This document shows positions 6,436-9,289 of a DNA stretch of 9,289 nucleotides, piece after piece. The DNA is from Desulfobacterales bacterium. GTDB taxonomy: Bacteria > Desulfobacterota > DSM-4660 > Desulfatiglandales > Desulfatiglandaceae. Position 1 is the stretch's first letter, and the number at the start of each line of letters is the position of its first letter. The stretch lies in contig JAIOSR010000281.1 in the NCBI GenBank assembly GCA_021107495.1, positions 1-9,289 of the forward strand, read 5' to 3'. Under the pieces are notes generated by a model, which was given only the letters and a program-made list of their open reading frames with translations, was not told the origin of the DNA and ran no database searches. The position numbers were made by a program, and so were the translations under genes.

Positions 6436-8244
6436 ATGGAACAAAAGATAGGCGACTATGAAATCATAAAATCGCTGGGAAGAGGCGGGTTTGGAAGTGT
6501 CTGGAAGGCAACGGCGAGTTCGGGCAATATCGTTGCCTTGAAAATTCTTAACCCCCAGGTGCTGGATAATGCCAGGGTGGTCAAGAAATTCTTTCACGAG
6601 GCAATGATCTTAGCCAAACTGGATCATCCGCACATATGCAAACTTCTGGAATTTTTCCCTGACGGAAACAATTACGCCATTGTCATGGAATATATTGAAG
6701 GCGTTGAGTTGAAAAAACTCCTGAAAGATCAGGACGGCCAACTGCCCTTTGACCAGGCGAATAAAATTGCCAAGCAGTCGCTTGAGGCCTTTCAGTATGC
6801 CCATGAAAACGGAATATTGCATAGGGACATCAAGCCCGGCAATATAATGATTGGTAAAAACGGCGACAGTAAAATCATGGACTTCGGCATCGCAAAAATC
6901 TCCACCACCGCGAGCCATGATACTGCGGCAAAGATGCTTTCGGTCCATTATGTGCCACCCGAAAGATTTGATCCCAAGAAGGAGATTGATGCAAGGTCGG
7001 ATATCTACTCCCTTGCCCTCGTATTTTATGAAATTTTTACCGGAAGAAGGGCATTTATGGTGGAGGAGACGTCCCAAATCATGTTCTGCCACCTAAACGA
7101 GATACCTGACCCGCCTGAAAAATATCGACCGGACATGCCTCATGAGATCAGCCAGGCCATTTCAAGGGCACTTGAAAAAGATCCCGATGACAGGTTCAAG
7201 GATTTCAAGGAATTCAGTGCGGCAATGGAAGGCGCCATGCCGATCCTTGATGACTCCACCCAGGCGGTTGATGTTGAAACCTTAAAGCCCGAGCCTGTAA
7301 GTGAAGTAGATATCGAGAAAAAGAAGAAGAAGAAAAGCCCCGTATTGATGATTGCTTCAATAGCGGTTGTTGTAATTGCCCTGCTTGTGGGGGGTTATTT
7401 TGCCTATAATATGTATTTTCTTCCGGGTACGAAACCCGGACAGGGACCGGACGCCACTGTAACGCAAACTGAACCGGGCAAACCCGCTGAATTTCCGTAT
7501 GGAAAAGACAAAAACATCATGGTAGTCATCCCTAAAGGAGAATTTGAAATGGGTTCGGATACATATTCTGCTGAAAAGCCCGTTCAAAAAATCCATATGG
7601 ATGAATACTACATTGATAAATTCCTTGTTACAAATGCACAATTCCAGAAATTCGTTGAAGAAACAAAATATGTCACGGACGCTGAAAAGGCAGGCGGGGG
7701 AATGGTACGGATCGGCAGACGTTGGAAAAAGATTAAGGGGGCAACATGGGAAATGCCCGACGGTCTTACACCGATCGAGGGCCGGGAAGACCATCCCGTG
7801 AGCCAGGTCTCCTACAATGATGCATCATCATATTGCAAGTGGGCGGAAAAAGACCTTCCCACAGAGGCCCAGTGGGAAAAGGCCGCCAGGGGACCGGATG
7901 GCAATGAATACCCCTGGGGCAATCAAGACCCCGACGACACCATGGCCAACTTTGATAATCTCATTGGCGCCACCACCCCCGTCAAATACTATGAAAAAGG
8001 AAAAAGTACTTATGGCGTGCATGATGCGGCGGGAAATGTCTATCAATGGTGCAAGGACTGGTATGGAACGGGTCAAAGGGCTGAAAAAAATCCCTCCGGA
8101 CCGGCCTCCGGCAAGGAACATGTTGTAAAAGGCGGCTCCTTTATTGAGGGCACGGAAAGCCTGCGTTCCTCCAACAGGGACAGGTACAAACCCGATTACA
8201 GCAGCTACCTGTTCGGTTTCCGCTGCGCATGTGAAAAAAAATAG
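6436..8244 (+). CDS. Transmembrane Hanks-type Ser/Thr kinase with extracytoplasmic SUMF1/FGE-fold domain
   Basis: This 602-residue protein is a kinase and SUMF1-fold fusion. Residues 8-265 are a complete protein kinase domain: glycine loop GRGGFGSV (15-22), VALK with K36, helix-C E55, HRDIKPGN (129-136, catalytic D131), DFG (149-151) and PPE (174-176) in place of the usual APE. The activation segment contains S156, T157 and T158 as possible phosphorylation sites, and reads LSVHY where GTxxY is usual. A K-rich stretch (295-300) precedes one transmembrane helix (about 302-324), which puts the kinase inside and the C-terminus outside. Residues 360-598 are SUMF1/FGE-like (PKGEFEMGS, DLPTEAQWEKAARG, YPWGN, GVHDAAGNVYQWCKDWY, VVKGGSF, GFRCA). 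The two catalytic cysteines of formylglycine-generating enzymes are absent (E571 and L576 align there), so a binding or sensing role is likelier. Chlamydial Pkn1 has a comparable kinase/FGE architecture, and TagR, an FGE-fold protein, acts with the kinase PpkA in Pseudomonas type VI secretion. AGGTGA precedes the ATG by 9 bases. Confidence 0.93.
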   Translation: MEQKIGDYEIIKSLGRGGFGSVWKATASSGNIVALKILNPQVLDNARVVKKFFHEAMILAKLDHPHICKLLEFFPDGNNYAIVMEYIEGVELKKLLKDQDGQLPFDQANKIAKQSLEAFQYAHENGILHRDIKPGNIMIGKNGDSKIMDFGIAKISTTASHDTAAKMLSVHYVPPERFDPKKEIDARSDIYSLALVFYEIFTGRRAFMVEETSQIMFCHLNEIPDPPEKYRPDMPHEISQAISRALEKDPDDRFKDFKEFSAAMEGAMPILDDSTQAVDVETLKPEPVSEVDIEKKKKKKSPVLMIASIAVVVIALLVGGYFAYNMYFLPGTKPGQGPDATVTQTEPGKPAEFPYGKDKNIMVVIPKGEFEMGSDTYSAEKPVQKIHMDEYYIDKFLVTNAQFQKFVEETKYVTDAEKAGGGMVRIGRRWKKIKGATWEMPDGLTPIEGREDHPVSQVSYNDASSYCKWAEKDLPTEAQWEKAARGPDGNEYPWGNQDPDDTMANFDNLIGATTPVKYYEKGKSTYGVHDAAGNVYQWCKDWYGTGQRAEKNPSGPASGKEHVVKGGSFIEGTESLRSSNRDRYKPDYSSYLFGFRCACEKK

Positions 8245-8260
8245 CCGCAGAACCTATCTT

Positions 8261-8520
8261 GACAGGATTAACAGGATGAACTGGATTAATTTAATCCTGT
8301 AAATCAAAGTATATATCCTGTTTTTGAGAAAATTTGTTCCCCTCCCTTGTCGGTAGGGGATTAAGGGGAGGGGGTTTTCAGTATTGTTTGCATAATAGAA
8401 ACTTTAAGGATTTGCCTAACTATAGCCAGGAATGCTCGAAGTAATAGATATTTTTGTTACACAAGATTATAATTAAGGATGCACAGGGTATAAATATCTT
8501 GTTTATCCTGTAATCCTGTC
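8261..8520. repeat. Inverted pair of AGGATTAACAGGAT-type intergenic repeats
   Basis: GACAGGATTAACAGGATGAAC at 8261-8281 recurs in inverse orientation at 8501-8520, whose reverse complement is GACAGGATTACAGGATAAAC, with one base missing and one mismatch. Further TCCTG fragments lie at 8295-8299 and 8315-8319. From memory, TAATCCTGTC-type repeats are common between genes of several environmental Gram-negative lineages, so these are probably copies of a dispersed element. No transposase is present. Confidence 0.6.
8339..8378 (+). terminator. Probable intrinsic terminator of the three-gene operon
   Basis: CCCCTCCC (8339-8346) pairs with GGGAGGGG (8366-8373), extendable by a G-U and an A-U pair, around a loop of about 15-17 bases. 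One G and then TTTT (8375-8378) follow. It lies about 95 bases after the kinase stop codon. The T run is short and the stem resembles a dispersed repeat, so termination may be incidental. Confidence 0.45.
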
Positions 8521-8551
8521 TAAACTTCTTTTTAACAGGTGAACTACCACC

Positions 8552-9067
8552 CTATTTCTTATTCAAACCCTTCAAGACCTCATCCGTTATATCAACACTC
8601 GGGTCCAAATAACCAATGGCCTTGGGATCCTTTAAGATAATGGTATACTTTCTCTTTTTTGCCACCCGCTTCAATACGCCGTCTGCCTTCTTCAATATAA
8701 TGGCGACCAGTTCCCGGTCCTCTCTCAGGATATCCTCCTTGGCATCGGCAAGCAGTCTCTGATACTCCTTGTATGCGCTTCTAAGTTCCTCTATCTTATT
8801 GCGCTTTTCCACAGGGTCCATGCTGGCGCCCTTTTCAGTAAGAAGGGATTTCAGGTTATTGACCTGCCACGATTTATTGGAGACGGCCTTTTCCTTTTGT
8901 TTGCGCATTTTCTGGATATCGGCCCTTGCGGCCTTGCCCATCGTGGATTCATTGACCAGTCTCTGCAGATTGATATACCCCACCTTGTCCGCCGCATGGG
9001 AAACAGCGCACAGTGTCAACCCAAACGCAACGCAGCATGTCACGGCTAATATGCTTTTTATTCTCAT
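8552..9067 (-). CDS. OmpH/Skp-family periplasmic chaperone-like protein
   Basis: This 171-residue protein has the OmpH/Skp layout: a signal peptide (charged MRIK start, hydrophobic 6-22, cleavage predicted after A25 in VSHA-ADK), the opening strand VGYINLQRLVNES (29-41), a long charged helical region suited to coiled-coil arms (about 45-135), and a closing strand pair around YTIILKDPKAIGYLD (141-155). Skp family proteins bind unfolded outer-membrane proteins in the periplasm as trimers. The length matches the family. The gene is convergent with the kinase operon. No bamA, lpxD or fabZ, the usual skp neighbours, is visible, although only 222 bp remain upstream. It may be an extra copy rather than the housekeeping skp. 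Any link with the signalling operon is only positional. AAAGAG lies directly before the ATG and AAGGA about 12 bases upstream, so ribosome binding looks modest. Confidence 0.85.
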   Translation of the reverse strand: MRIKSILAVTCCVAFGLTLCAVSHAADKVGYINLQRLVNESTMGKAARADIQKMRKQKEKAVSNKSWQVNNLKSLLTEKGASMDPVEKRNKIEELRSAYKEYQRLLADAKEDILREDRELVAIILKKADGVLKRVAKKRKYTIILKDPKAIGYLDPSVDITDEVLKGLNKK

Positions 9068-9289
9068 CTCTTTATGTAGTCCTTAATTTCAGTCAAAAAG
9101 AACGACCCACACAGTGACACAGATTCTTAAAACTAAAAAGTAATCGCACAGTATTCCATTGGTATCTCTGCGTTTCTACTAAAACCCCTTCATAACGTTA
9201 CAGGCACATTTATACCCCCTACCCGCCTATAAAGACTCAGCATCAAATTGAGGGCTGAAAGAGTATGCCGTCTCCCTAAGTAAGCGGTC
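9068..9289. other. Upstream region of the OmpH/Skp-like gene; no gene seen
   Basis: I find no coding region in these 222 bases, which run to the window edge. A convincing promoter for the OmpH/Skp-like gene was not found; the TTGACT near its start lies too close to the ATG to serve. Confidence 0.5.

Larger units (their letters stand above)
8245..8551. other. Convergent intergenic region with repeats; no gene seen
   Basis: This 307-bp gap lies between the 3' ends of the kinase gene (plus) and the OmpH/Skp-like gene (minus). It contains an inverted pair of AGGATTAACAGGAT-type repeats near both ends (8261-8281 and 8501-8520) and a GC-rich stem followed by TTTT (8339-8378). Neither strand has a plausible gene. 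The stretch between about 8380 and 8500 is AT-rich and shows no feature I can name. Confidence 0.6.

Noticed and set aside
8102..8241. Possible diversity-generating retroelement variable region at the end of the SUMF1-fold domain
   Set aside because: Such domains are known DGR targets, but no reverse transcriptase, accessory gene or near-identical template repeat was seen in the window.

Overview
The window carries a bacterial signalling cluster. Gram-negative cell architecture is indicated by an OmpH/Skp-type periplasmic chaperone at the right end. Moderate GC by eye, good sigma70-type promoters, a DUF1566 (Lcl C-terminal) domain, bacterial caspase-like and SUMF1/FGE-fold domains, and TAATCCTGTC-type intergenic repeats together suggest Desulfobacterota or a similar environmental lineage. 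No rRNA or phylogenetic marker is present, so this placement is weak.

Left block (1-1122, minus strand): a complete PP2C-family Ser/Thr phosphatase is followed 66 bp later by the N-terminal third of a class III adenylate/guanylate cyclase that runs off the left edge. A well-matched sigma70-type promoter (1093-1122) lies just before the phosphatase. The control region (1123-1542) contains a perfect 23+23 bp inverted repeat (1408-1458). Each arm carries a TTGACA -35 box firing outward: one toward the large operon, the other toward a possible short non-coding transcript or a second start for the phosphatase.

Central block (1543-8244, plus strand): three tightly spaced genes (gaps of 12 and 9 bp) look like one operon. 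(i) A 1362-residue exported or anchored protein has a caspase-fold (C14-like) N-terminal domain whose catalytic His and Cys are both replaced (Gln124, Met176), ten Ig-like repeats of about 90 residues arranged in a four-repeat higher-order pattern, and a C-terminal DUF1566 domain. (ii) A complete PP2C phosphatase. (iii) A Hanks-type Ser/Thr kinase with a single transmembrane helix and an extracytoplasmic SUMF1/FGE-fold domain lacking the formylglycine-generating cysteines. The simplest reading is a transmembrane phospho-signalling module. The kinase senses something outside through its SUMF1-like domain, the co-encoded phosphatase reverses its action, and the long pseudo-caspase/Ig/DUF1566 protein is a candidate envelope partner, ligand or scaffold. 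The divergent phosphatase/cyclase pair suggests that phospho-signalling and cyclic-nucleotide signalling are encoded side by side.

Right block (8245-9289): a convergent intergenic region of about 300 bp holds a terminator-like GC-rich stem and dispersed-repeat sequences. It is followed by an OmpH/Skp-like gene on the minus strand and about 220 bp in which I find no gene.
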